A stretch of 64,000 bases of DNA, from contig NC_092039.1 in the NCBI RefSeq assembly GCF_003086295.3, forward strand, positions 66,669,649 to 66,733,648. Reading direction: 5' to 3'. The notes beneath the pieces are model-generated. The model saw nothing but the letters and a program-made list of their open reading frames with translations. It searched no databases and was not told the origin of the DNA. Shown here piece after piece: positions 42,932-53,792 of the stretch. The DNA is from Arachis hypogaea (Eukaryota > Streptophyta > Magnoliopsida > Fabales > Fabaceae). The position numbers were made by a program, and so were the translations under genes. How positions within the stretch are numbered: the stretch's first letter is position 1; every line of letters starts with the position of its first letter.

Positions 42932-43324
42932 AGAAGAAGGAAAGAAGTGGAAGAAGAAGAAAATGGGAGATGGAGGGTGGAATGTGGTTCGTTCAAAGGG
43001 TAGAAGTAGTGTTTGTGATGTGTGAAATTGAAGGAGAGGTGACGGGTTTAGTGAAGAGATGATGCCAGGGCATCTAGGCTAGTTTCACTGACCTTTTCTT
43101 TACTGTTTTAATGTAGTTTCATGCATTTTCTTAGGAAATAAGCAAGTTTTAGATAAAAGAACACTTACATCTTGATTTAGACAAATATTATGAATTTTAC
43201 ATTATTTCATGAGAATTATGCAGGGAATGAATGTCAAATTGGATAATGTATGATTTCATGACTTGGATTAGAGCTTTGATGCACTTTATTTGTGTAATTT
43301 CAGGACAAAGGAAGCAAGGAAGAG

Positions 43325-44152
43325 CCACGTTAGCATCCATGTAAACCTAGTTAACGTAGGTACTAACATGGAATAGGGATAAGCCTGCAGCGTTAATGAG
43401 AAAAGTGGACACCAGTAACGCCCTCGAAGCCATCATGAGCCACGTTAATTGCCACGTTAACTACATTAACGTGGTAGTTAATGTGGAGACAAAAAAGACT
43501 CCAACGTTAGTGGTAATTGTGATAACCAATAACGCTCCAAGATGTGGCAATGAACCACGTTAACTAAAGTTAACGTGGACTCTAACCTGGAAGAGAGGAA
43601 CAATGCCAACGTTAGTGACACTCACCTTTGCCACTAACATTGGATCAAGCTTGCATTGCCCACGTTAGTGGTCACGTTATGAACACTATCGTGAAAGTTA
43701 ATGTGGAGTTGAAATTGATGAGCCAACGTTAGTGACACTCACCTTTGTCACTAACGTTGGGATGGCATTCATAACTACGTTAAGAGCCACGTTAACTTAG
43801 TTAACGTGAGCTCTAATGTGAGGACTAGGGGAACAAGGCAACGTCATTGGGAAATGTGAGTCCTAATAACGCTTGCGAAGATGAGACATAACCACGTTAA
43901 GAGCCACATTAACTTAGTTAACGTGAGCTCTAACGTGGGGGCTAAGGGCACAAGGCAACGTTATTGGGAAAGGTGAGTCCCAATAATGCTTGCGAAGGTT
44001 TGTAAGGCAACGTTAGTGGTCACGTTAGTACCACTAACGTTGGAGTTAACGTGGGCTATGTGGTGGGAACGTTAGTGAGAAAAGTGATTGCCACTAACGT
44101 TCTCGAACCCATAATGTCACTCAGCGTTAACGCCACTAACGCCCCAAGCTAA
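43325..44152 (+). repeat. CCACGTTAAC / GTTAACGTGG palindrome array (TE9 5' LTR)
   Basis: Many copies of CCACGTTAAC and its reverse complement GTTAACGTGG, plus AACGTTAGTG and CACTAACGTT pairs flanking CACTCACCTTTGTCA-like loops. Units are 40-100 bases long with strong local inverted pairing. A copy with small differences is in the 3' LTR. Confidence 0.9.
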
Positions 44153-44282
44153 AGTCCATGCTTACATCACTTTCTCTCTGCAAATAAAGCTGAGCCCACT
44201 GAAGATTCCCAACTGCTTCAACTTAAGATCAAAGGCCCATATCCAAGACTTGCAGAATTGACTAGAAGACCAAGAAGAGTAG

Positions 44283-44291
44283 TATATATAG
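44283..44291 (+). promoter_or_regulatory. LTR TATA box of TE9 (5')
   Basis: TATATATAG in the stretch GAGTAGTATATATAGGAG; conserved in the 3' LTR at 63158-63166. Confidence 0.55.
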
Positions 44292-45230
44292 GAGTAGTTT
44301 TGAACTAGAAAGAGGTTGGCATATTGGAGAAAACTGCACTCTGTATATTTTACCTTTCTGTAACTTCTAGAGTTAGAATGTATTTTTCTTCTTCTTCATT
44401 TCCATTTTCCAGAGCTATGAACAACTAAACCCCTTTCATTGGGTTAGGGAGCTCTGTTGTAATTTGATGGATCAATCATAGTTTTCATTATTCTTCTTCT
44501 TTCTTTTCTCTTGATCTTACTAGAAAGCTTTTGATCTTCATCTAATTGGATTGTTGTCTTGGGAAAGAAACTCTCCATAATTGGATCTTCTCTGAGCCTT
44601 GGAAAAGGGATGAGGGGATCATGCTAGAAATGCTTTCTCATGTTGGACCAAATTGGGGTTTGGATGGGTATAGTGACATATAACCCTACCAACACTTTGA
44701 TTTGGAAATACATGTGGTATAATCAGTGACCATACCTCATCTCTTCTCATGAGCAATTAAATCAAGGAATTGGGCAATTGTTCAAGTTTAGAGAGATTGG
44801 ATTGCCAAGGAATTGGAATTCAATCACTTAAGATTGCCAAGGAGATCAATGAATGCATTGATTGAGGAAGAGATGAGAATGAACTTGATCCAGATAATGC
44901 AATACCTCCTAAACCCAATGATTTTCCCATTTCTGATCTTACCCATTCTCTTTACTTTTTGTCATTTACTTTCATGCTAATCACCCCAATTTCCCATTTA
45001 AGATTCTGCACTTTATTTTCTGTCATTTACTTTCCCGCCATTTAATTTTCAGCAATTCTACATCCACTTTCTGCTTAGCTCAACTAGAGTATTCTTCCAA
45101 TTAAAATTGCTTGACCAATCAATCTCTGTGGGATTTGACCTCACTCTATTGTGAGTTTTTACTTGACGACAATTCGGTATACTTGCCGAAGGAAATTTGT
45201 TGAGAGACAAATTCCCATGCATCAAGTTTA

Positions 45231-45248
45231 TGGCGCCGTTGCCGGGGA
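45231..45248 (+). other. Primer binding site, tRNA-Asp (TE9)
   Basis: TGGCGCCGTTGCCGGGGA, exact complement of the plant tRNA-Asp 3' end. Confidence 0.92.
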
Positions 45249-45405
45249 TTGATTTTGAATCAATTATGATTAAGTTGGAAGATCACAAGATTGAGCATTT
45301 TTTTTCTTTTGTTCATTTTGTTTAGCTGTTTACTTTCAGTTACAGTTACTTCTTTCCTTATCTCCCCTTTTATTTTCCCGCACTATTTACAATTCTGTTC
45401 ACTAA

Positions 45406-47056
45406 TGGTGCACGAAATTGTGATTTCTTCTTTTCACAACTCAAATAATCCCCGATGATGAATCCAAAAACTTGGTGTTCAATACCATGGCATAAACACA
45501 ACTTCGCACAACTAACCAGCAGGTGTACTGGGTCGTCCAAGTAATAAACCTTATGCGAGTAAGGGTCGATCCCACAGAGATTGTTGGTATGAAGCAAGCT
45601 ATGGTCACCTTGTAAATCTTAGTCAGGCAAACTCAAATGGTTATGAATGATGAATAAAACATAAAGGTAAAGATAGAAATACTTATGTAATTCATTGGTG
45701 GGAATTTCAGATAAGCGTATGAAGATGCTTTGTCCCTTCCGTCTCTCTGCTTTCCTACTGTCTTCATCCAATCCTTCTTACTCCTTTCCATGGCAAGCTG
45801 TATGTAGGGTTTCACCGTTGTCAGTGGCTACCTCCCATCCTCTCAGCGAAAATGTTCAACGCACCCTGTCATGGCACGGCTATTCAGCTGTCGGTTCTCG
45901 ATCATGTCGGAATAGAATCCAGTGATTCTTTTGCGTCTGTCACTAACACCCCATAATCGTGAGTTTGAAGCTCGTCACAGTCATTCAATCATTGAATCCT
46001 ACTCAGAATACCACAGACAAGGTTTAGACCTTCCGGATTCTCTTGAATGCCGCCATCAATTCTAGCTTATACCACGAAGATTCCGATTACGGGATCCAAG
46101 AGATATCCACTCAATCTAAGGTAGAACGGAGGTGGTTGTCAGGCACACGTTCATAGGTGAGAATGATGATGAGTGTCACGAATCATCACATTCATCAAGT
46201 TGAAGAACAAGTGATATCTTAGAACAAGAATAAGCCGAATTGAATAGAAGAACAATAGTAATTGCATTAATACTCGAGGTACAGCAGAGCTCCACACTTT
46301 AATCTATGGTATGTAGAAACTCCACCGTTGAAAATACATAAGAATAAAGGTCTAGGCATGGCCGTGAGGCCAGCCTCCCAATGATCTAAGATCTAAAGTG
46401 ATCAAAAGATTTAAAATGATCCAAAGATTCCAATACAATAGTAAAAGGTCCTACTTATAGAGAACTAGTAGCCTAGGGTTTACATAGATGAGTAAATGAC
46501 ATAAAAATCCATTTTCGGGCCCACTTGGTGTGTGCTTGGGCTGAGCATTGAAGCATTTTCGTGTAGAGACTTTTCTTGGAGTTAAACGCCAGCTTTTGTG
46601 CCAGTTTGGGCGTTTAACTCCCATTCTTGTGCCAGTTCCGGCATTTAACGCCGGGCAGTCTTGAGCTGATTTGGGACGCCGGTTTGGGCCATCAAATCTC
46701 GGGCAAAGTATGGACTATTATACATTGCTGGAAAGCCCAGGATGTCTACTTTCCAACGCCGTTGAGAGCGCGCCAATTGGGCTTCTTTAACTCCAGAAAA
46801 TCTACTTCGAGTGCAGGGAGGTCAGAATCCAACAGCATCTGCAGTCCTTTTTAGTCTCTGAATCAGATTTTTGCTCAGGTCCCTCAATTTCAGTCAGAAA
46901 ATACCTGAAATCACAGAAAAACACACAAACTCATAGTAAAGTCCAGAAAAGTGAATTTTAACTAAAAACTAATAAAAATATACTAAAAACTAACTAGAAC
47001 ATACTAAAAACATACTAAAAATAATGCCAAAAAGCGTACAAATTATCCGCTCATCA
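45406..47056 (-). repeat. TE10 3' LTR
   Basis: 1651 bases; minus strand TGATGAGCGG to CGTGCACCA. Palindrome-type units at 46570-46680; likely TATA CTATAAGTA (minus) at 46452-46460. Confidence 0.92.
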
Positions 47057-47094
47057 CAACACCAAACTTAAATTGTTGCTTGTCCTCAAGCAAC
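47057..47094 (-). promoter_or_regulatory. Hairpin plus polypurine tract at the 3' LTR of TE10
   Basis: Minus strand: GTTGCTTG-AGGA-CAAGCAAC (47094-47075), then AATTTAAGTTTGGTGTTG to the LTR. Loop differs from TE4 (AGGA for GGGA), stem is the same. Confidence 0.85.
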
Positions 47095-47944
47095 TGAAAA
47101 TAAAATAAGATTAAAAGAAGAGAATATACAATGAATTCCAAAAACACCTATGAAGATCAGTATTAATTAGATGAGCGGGGCTTTTAGCTTTTTGCCTCTG
47201 AACAGTTTTGGCATCTCACTCTACCCTTTGAAATTCAGAATGATTGGCTTCTTTAGGAACTCAGAATCTAGATAGTGTCATTGATTCTCCTAGTTAAGTA
47301 TGATGATTCTTGAACACAGCTACTTATTGAGTCTTGGCCGTGGCCCAAAGCACTCTGTCTTCCAATATTACCACCGGATACATACATGCCACAGACACAT
47401 AATTGGGTGAACCTTTTCAGATTGTGACTCAGCTTTGCTGGAGTCCCCAATTAGAGGTGTCCAGGGTTCTTAAGCACACTCTTTTTGCCTTGGATCACAA
47501 CTTTATTTCTTTCTTTTTTTTTGTTTTCTTTTCTCTCTTTTTTCGTTTTTCTCCTTCTCTTTTTTTTTTTGAATTCACTGCTTTTTCTTGCTTCAAGAAT
47601 CATTTTTATGATTTTTCAGATCCTCAGTAACATGTCTCCTTTTTCATCATTCTTTCAAGAGCCAACATTCATGAACAACAAATTCAAAAGACATATGCAC
47701 TGTTTAAGCATAAATTCAGAGAACAAAAGTATTGCCACCACATCAAAATAATTAATCTGTTATAAAATTCAAAATTCATGCAATTCTTCTCTTTTTCAAT
47801 TAAGAAAATTTTTCATTCAAGAAAGGTGATAGATTCATAGGACAAGACACTAATGATCACAAGACACAAACATAGATAAACATAAGCATGATTTTTCGAA
47901 AAAACAGAAAATAAAGAACAAGGAAATTAAAGAACGGGTCCACC
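47095..47944 (-). other. TE10 3' non-coding tail
   Basis: Counterpart of the TE4 tail but shorter by roughly 150-200 bases, lost next to the purine tract (47503-47571). No coding frame. Confidence 0.72.
47503..47571 (-). repeat. Internal purine tract (TE10)
   Basis: Nearly pure T/C on the plus strand, purine on the element's sense strand, about 450 bases from the LTR because of the deletion in the tail. Confidence 0.72.
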
Positions 47945-49069
47945 TTACTGATGGCGGCTTGTTCTCCCTCTTGAAGATCCTATGGAGTGCTTGAGCTCCT
48001 CAATGTCTCTTCCTTGCCTTTGTTGCTCCTCTCTCATGATTCTTTGATCTTCTCTAATTTCATGGAGGAGGATGGAGTGTTCTTGGTGCTCCACCCTTAG
48101 TTGTCCCATGTTGGAACTCAATTCTCCTAGGGAGGTGTTCAGTTGCTCCCAATAGTTTTGTGGAGAAAAGTGCATCCCTTGAGGCATCTCAGGGATTTGA
48201 TGATGAGAGGGGTTTCTTGTTTGCTCCATCCTCTTCTTAGTGATGGGTTTGTCCTCATCAATGGGGATGTCTCCCTCTATGTCAACTCCAACTGAATAAC
48301 AGAGGTGACAAATGAGATGAGGAAAGGCTAACCTTGCCAAGGTAGAGGACTTGTCCGCCACTTTATAAAGTTCTTGGGATATAACCTCATGAACTTCTAT
48401 TTCTTCTCCAATCATGATGCTATGAATCATGATAGCCCGGTCTATAGTAACTTCGGACCGGTTGCTAGTCGGAATGATTGAGCGTTGGATAAACTCCAAC
48501 CATCCTCTAGCTACGGGCTTGAGGTCATGCCTCCTCAGTTGAACCAGCTTCCCTCTTGAATCACTCTTCCATTGGGCGCCCTCTTCACAAATGACTGTGA
48601 GGACTTGGTCCAACCTTTGATCAAAGTTGACCCTTCTAGTGTAAGGATGTTCATCTCCTTGCATCATGGGCAAGTTGAATGCCAACCTTACATTTTCCGG
48701 ACTAAAATCCAAGTATTTCCCCCGAACCATAGTAAGCCAATTCTTTGGGTCCGGTTTCACACTTTGATCATGGTTCTTGGTGATCCATGCATTGGCATAG
48801 AACTCTTGAACCATTAAGATTCCGACTTGTTGAATGGGGTTGGTAAGAACTTTCCAACCTCTTCTTCGGATCTCATGTCGGATCTCCGGATATTCACTCT
48901 TTTTGAGTTTGAAAGGGACCTCAGGGATCACCTTCTTCAAGGCCACAACTTCATAGAAGTGGTCTTGATGCACCCTTGAGATGAATCTCTCCATCTCCCA
49001 TGACTCGGAGGTGGAAGCTTTTGCCTTCCCTTTCCTCTTTCTAGAGGTTTCTCCGGCCTTGGATGCCAT
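47945..49069 (-). CDS. TE10 ORF2: intact accessory protein, 374 aa, function unknown
   Basis: The only intact frame of any size. Residues 1-20 are basic and look like a nuclear targeting stretch (KAGETSRKRKGKAKAS). Residues about 20-270 form a conserved domain: ESWEMERFISRVHQDHFYEV, VQEFYANAWITKNHDQ, KYLDFSPENVRLAFNLPMM, KPVARGWLEFIQRSIIPTS, RLAFPHLICHLCYSVGVDI. It resembles what databases call a putative plant transposon protein domain; that is from memory. Residues about 300-360 are a probable coiled coil (LRVEHQEHSILLHEIREDQR). No catalytic motif, membrane segment or zinc knuckle seen. Homologues: TE4 (deleted), TE7, TE8 and, more distant, TE9. ATG at 49069 follows the hairpin/polypurine module by about 37 bases. 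Confidence 0.88.
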   Translation of the reverse strand: MASKAGETSRKRKGKAKASTSESWEMERFISRVHQDHFYEVVALKKVIPEVPFKLKKSEYPEIRHEIRRRGWKVLTNPIQQVGILMVQEFYANAWITKNHDQSVKPDPKNWLTMVRGKYLDFSPENVRLAFNLPMMQGDEHPYTRRVNFDQRLDQVLTVICEEGAQWKSDSRGKLVQLRRHDLKPVARGWLEFIQRSIIPTSNRSEVTIDRAIMIHSIMIGEEIEVHEVISQELYKVADKSSTLARLAFPHLICHLCYSVGVDIEGDIPIDEDKPITKKRMEQTRNPSHHQIPEMPQGMHFSPQNYWEQLNTSLGELSSNMGQLRVEHQEHSILLHEIREDQRIMREEQQRQGRDIEELKHSIGSSRGRTSRHQ

Positions 49070-49106
49070 AAATGGTTATGGAAAAACAAAAAGCAATGCT
49101 TTTACC

Positions 49107-49143
49107 ACACCAAACTTAAAAGGTTTGCTCGTCCTCGAGCAAA
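49107..49143 (-). promoter_or_regulatory. Hairpin plus polypurine-like motif upstream of ORF2 (TE10)
   Basis: Minus strand: TTTGCTCG-AGGA-CGAGCAAA (49143-49124), then CCTTTTAAGTTTGGTGTGG (to 49105). Confidence 0.84.
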
Positions 49144-49569
49144 AGAAGAAAGAAGAGAGTAGAAGAGGAAGAAATGAAGGAGATGGAGATGGCTTTGTGG
49201 TTCGGCCAAAGGGGGAGAAGTAGTGTTTAGGTTATGTGAAAATGAAGGAGTGAAGATGGGTTTATATAGGAGTGGAGAGAGGGGTAGGGTTCGGCTATGG
49301 GAGGGTGGGTTTGGGAGGGAAAGTGTTTTGAATTTGAATGGTAGGTAGGTGGGGTTTTATGAATGATGGATGTGAGTGGTGAAGAGAAAGATGGGATTTG
49401 ATAGGTGAAGGGTTTTTGGGGAAGATGTGTTGAGGTGATTGGTGAATGGGTGAAGAAGAGAGAGAGTGGTGGGGTAGGTGGGGATCCTGTGGGGTCCACA
49501 GATCCTGAGGTGTCAAGGAAAAGTCATTCCTGCACCAAGTGGCGAGCAAAATTGCTCTTCATGCCAATT

Positions 49570-49743
49570 CTGGCGTTAAACGCCAGGCTGGTGCCCATTT
49601 ATGGCGTTTAACGCCAACTTCTTGCCCTTTTCTGGCGTTTAACGCCTGTCTGGTGCCCCTTTCTGGCGTTAAACGCCTAGAATGGTGCCAGACTGGGCGT
49701 TAAACACCCATCTGCTAGCCTTACTGGCGTTTAAACGCCAGCA
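49570..49743 (-). repeat. Palindrome array GGCGTTxAACGCC (TE10, between gag and ORF2)
   Basis: Six units (CTGGCGTTAAACGCCAG and variants) spaced by GGTGCCC-like text, at the same map position as in TE4 and TE7. Confidence 0.9.
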
Positions 49744-49882
49744 AGATCTTCCTCCAGGGTGTGCTATTTTTCTTTCTGTTTTTCATTCTGTTTTTGCTTT
49801 TTCAATTGATTTTGTGACTTCTCATGATCATCAACCTATAGAAAACATAAAATAACAAAGGAAAATAGATAAAATATAACAT

Positions 49883-49946
49883 TGGGTTGCCTCCCAACAA
49901 GCGCTTCTTTAATGTCAGTAGCTTGACAGTGGGCTCTCATGGAACC
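49883..49946 (-). promoter_or_regulatory. Post-gag tandem hairpins (TE10)
   Basis: Minus strand, directly after the gag TGA: GGTTC-CATGA-GAGCC (49946-49932, one G-T pair), then TGTCA-AGCTAC-TGACA (49928-49913), then AAGCGCTTGTTGGGAGGCAACCC. Confidence 0.72.
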
Positions 49947-52286
49947 TCAGAGATGCTCAGAGCAATATTGGAACCTCCCAACATCAAACTTAGAGTTTGA
50001 ATGTGGGGGTTCAACACCAAACTTAGAATTTGGTTGTGGACTCCCAACACCAAACTTAGAGTTTGACTGTGGGGGCTCTGTTTGACTCTGTTTTGAGAGA
50101 GGCTCTTCATGCTTCCTCTCCATGGTGACAGAGGGATATCCTTGAGTCTTAAACACAAAGGATTCTTCATTCACTTGAATGATCAACTCTCCTCTATCAA
50201 CATCAATCACAGCCTTTGCTGTGGCTAGGAAGGGTCTGCCAAGGATGATGGATTCATCCATGCACTTCCCAGTCTCTAGGACTATGAAATCAGCAGGGAT
50301 GTAATGGTCTTCAACTTTTACCAGAACATCCTCTACAAGTCCATAAGCTTATTTTCTTGAATTGTCTGCCATCTCTAGTGAGATTTTTGCAGCTTGCACC
50401 TCAAAGATCCCTAGCTTCTCCATTACAGAGAGAGGCATGAGGTTTACACTTGACCCTAGGTCACACAAGGCCTTCTTGAAGGTCATGGTGCCTATGGCAC
50501 AAGGTATTGAGAACTTCCCAGGATCTTGTCTCTTTTGAGGTAGTTTCTGCCTAGACAAGTCATCCAGTTCTTTGGTGAGCAAAGGGGGTTCATCCTCCCA
50601 AGTCTCATTGCCAAATAACTTGTTATTTAGCTTCATGATTGCTCCAAGGTATTTAGCAACTTGCTCTTCAGTGACATTTTCATCCTCTTCAGAGGAAGAA
50701 TACTCATCAGAGCTCATGAATGGCAGAAGTAAATCCAATGGGATCTCTATAGTCTCAGTGAGAGCCTCAGATTCCCATGGTTCCCCATTGGGGAACTCAT
50801 TGGAGGCCAGTGGACGTCCATTGAGGTCTTCCTCAGTGGCGTTCACTGCCTCTCCATCCTCTCCAAATTCGGCCTTGTTGATGGCCTTTCACTCTCCTTT
50901 TGGATTTTCTTCTGTATTGCTTGGAAGAGTACTAGGAGGGAGTTCAGTAATTTTCTTGCTCAGCTGACCCACTTATGCCTCCAAATTTCTAATGGAGGAC
51001 CTTGTTTCAGTCATGAAACTTTGAGTGGTTTTGATTAGATCAGAGACCATGGTTGCTAAGTCAGAGTTGTTCTGCTTAGAACTCTCTGTCTGTTGCTGAG
51101 AAGATGATGGAAAAGGCTTGCCATTGCTAAACCTGTTTCTTCCACCATTATTATTGTTGAAACCTTGTTGAAGTCTCTGTTGATCCTTCCATGAGAGATT
51201 TGGATGATTTCTCCATGAAGGATTATAGGTGTTTCCATAGGGTTCTCCCATGTAATTCACCTCTTCCATTGAAGGGTTCTCAGGATCATAAGCTTCTTCT
51301 TCAGATGAAGCTTCCTTAGTACTGCCTGGTGCATTTTGCATTCCAGACAGACTTTGAGAAATCATATTGACTTGCTGAGTCAATATTTTGTTCTGAGCCA
51401 ATATGGCATTCAGAGTATCAATCTCAAGAACTCCTTTCTTCTGATTAGTCCCATTGTTCACAGGATTCCTTTCAGAAGTGTACATGAATTGGTTATTTGC
51501 AACCATTTCAATGAGCTCTTGAGCTTCTGCAGGTATCTTCTTCAGATGAAGAGATCCTCCGGCAGAGCTATCCAAAGACATCTTGGACAGTTCAGACAGA
51601 CCATCAAAGAAAATACCTATGATGCTCCATTCAGAAAGCATGTTAGAGGGACACTTTCTGATTAATTGTTTGTATCTTTTCCAAGCTTCATAGAGGGATT
51701 CTCCTTCCTTCTGTCTGAAGGTTTGGACTTCCACTCTAAGCTTACTCAAATTTTGAGGTGGAAAGAACTTTGCCAAGAAGGCATTGACTAGCTTTTCCCA
51801 AGAGTTCAAGCTTTCTTTAGGTTGTGAGTCCAACCATATCCTAGCTCTGTCTCTTACAGCAAAAGGGAATAGCATAAGTCTGTTGACCTCAGGGTCAACC
51901 CCATTGGTCTTGACAGTGTCACAGATTTGCAAGAATTCAGCTAAAAACTGATGAGGATCTTCCAATGGAAGTCCATGAAACTTGTAATTCTGTTGCATTA
52001 GAGAAACTAATTGAGGCTTAAGCTCAAAGTTGTTTGCTCCAATGGCAGGGATAGAGCTGCTTCTCCCATAGAAGTCGGGAATAGGTGCAGTAAAGTCACC
52101 CAGCACCTTCCTTGCATTGTTGGCATTGTTGTTGTTTTCGGCTGCCATGGGTTCTTCTTCTTTGAAGATTTCTGTTAGGTCCTCTACAGAGAATTGTGCC
52201 TTAGATTCTCTTAGCTTTCGCTTCAAGGTCCTTTCAGGTTCAGGATCAGCCTCAACAAGAATGCTTTTGTCTTTGCTCCTGCTCAT
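49947..52286 (-). pseudogene. gag: TE10 gag-protease, three in-frame stops
   Basis: Single frame of 780 codons starting MSRSKDKSILVEADPEPER. It has the gag domain (RIWLDSQPKESLNSWEKLVN, VQTFRQKEGESLYEAWKRYK), YNPSWRNHPNLSW, then protease DLGSSVNLMPLSVMEKLG, the most canonical active-site motif in the window, and IILGRPFLATAKAVIDVDRG. Stops at about 50973 (CAA to TAA), near 50890 (TGC to TGA) and at 50349. The C-terminus has NSKFGV repeats. No CCHC knuckle seen. Confidence 0.9.
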
Positions 52287-53768
52287 ATGAAAGAGAAGAG
52301 AACAAGAAAATATGGAATCCTCTATGTCACAGTATAGAGATTCCTTGAGGTGTCAGAGGAAAAGAAAAATGGAAGGAAGAGGTAGAAAATTCAAACTTAT
52401 CAAGAAAGATGGAGTTCGAATTGTGCATTAAGGAATAGTGTTAGTCCATAAATAGAAGGATGTGAGAAGATGGGAAGAAATTTTCAAAAATAATTTAAAA
52501 ACATTTTAAAGACATTTTGAAAAACTTCAATTGATTTTCGAAAACCAAGATTAAGAAAGAAGTAAAGTGATTTTTTAAAAAGATTTTGAAAAAAAGATTT
52601 GATTGAAAACTATTTTGAAAAAGATGTGGTTAAGAAGATATGATTGGTTTTAAAAAGATGTGATTGAGAAGATATGATTTGAAAAATATTTTAAAAAGAT
52701 TTGATTTTAAAAATTAATAACTTGGCTAACAAGAAAAGATATGATTCAAACATTAAACCTTTTTCAACAGAAAAGGCAACACACTTGAAATGTTGAATCA
52801 AATCATTAATTGATAGCAAGTATTTTTGAAAATGGAAAGAAATTGATTTTGAAAAAGATTTGATTGAAAATATTTGATTTGAAAAAGATTTGATTTTGAA
52901 AAGATTTTGAAAACTAAAAAAAAATTGATTTGAAAACAAAATCTTCCTTCTTGTGCCATCCTGGCGTTAAACGCCCAGAATGGTGCACATTCTGGCGTTT
53001 AACGCCCAAACCACTACCCTTTTGGGCGTTAAACGCCCAGCCAGGCACCCTGGCTGGCGTTTAAATGCCAGTTTGTCTTCCTTACTGGGCATTTTGAACG
53101 CCCAGCTTTTTCTATATAATTCCTCTGCTGTATGTTCTGAATCTTCAATTCTCTGTATTATTGACTTGAAAAGACACAAATTAAAAATATTTTTGGATTT
53201 TTAATAATAAGAAATAATCAATATGCAACTAAAATCAAATAACAATGCATGCAAGACACCAAACTTAGCAGTTTGTATACTACTGACACTAACAAAATGA
53301 GAATGCATATGAGACACATAAACACTCAAGTCAAGAGAATTTAAAGATCAGAGTAATGAAATCATCAAGAACATCTTGAAGATCACTTAAGACACATGAA
53401 TGAATGCAAGAAGAACAAAAACATGCAATTGACACCAAACTTAAAATGAAACACTAGACTCAAAAAGAAACATAAAAATTTTTTTTTGGATTTTTTGAAA
53501 ATTAAGTGGAAAAAGAAAATAAAGTTATCAAAATTCTTAATGAGAATTCCAGGAATCATGCAATGTTAGTCTAAAGCTTCAGTCTAAAGAAATTAGACAT
53601 GGCTGAACATGCTTCAGCAGGGCATTGCATTCAAGAGCTAAATTAATGAAAATCAATCAGCTTTGGTGATGATAAGAACATCACCTTGAAATTCATTCTT
53701 AAGAACTCTGAAGAAAAATACCTAATCTAAGCAACAAGATGAACCGTCAGTTGTCCATACTCGAACAA
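52287..53768 (-). other. TE10 AT-rich 5' leader
   Basis: Non-coding, with GATTTGAAAAAGATTTTGAAAA-type repeats in reverse. AAGTTTGGTGT (minus strand) lies at 53256-53266 and 53432-53442. An extra palindrome array is at 52960-53105. Confidence 0.75.
52960..53105 (-). repeat. Second palindrome array in the TE10 leader
   Basis: Five units (TGGCGTTAAACGCCCA, TGGCGTTTAACGCCCA, GGGCGTTAAACGCCCAG and others). TE4 and TE7 have no array at this place. Confidence 0.85.
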
Positions 53769-53786
53769 TCCCCGGCAACGGTGCCA
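53769..53786 (-). other. Primer binding site, tRNA-Asp type (TE10)
   Basis: Minus strand TGGCACCGTTGCCGGGGA, one base from the exact complement (A for G at the fifth base). Confidence 0.88.
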
Positions 53787-53792
53787 AAAACT

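Larger units (their letters stand above)
38863..43059 (-). mobile_element. TE8: 3' half of a minus-strand Athila-type element
   Basis: From the 3' end: LTR (38863-40585), hairpin/polypurine module, non-coding tail, broken ORF2 (41702-42857), hairpin/polypurine module, then about 130 bases of the region upstream of ORF2 until TE9 begins at 43060. Gag, leader and 5' LTR should lie to the right of TE9, beyond 64000. Confidence 0.85.
43060..45224 (+). repeat. TE9 5' LTR
   Basis: 2165 bases, TGATGCCAGG to CATGCATCA. Palindrome array at 43325-44152, TATATATAG at 44283-44291, U5 hairpin CTCAC-TCTATT-GTGAG at 45140-45155. Confidence 0.9.
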
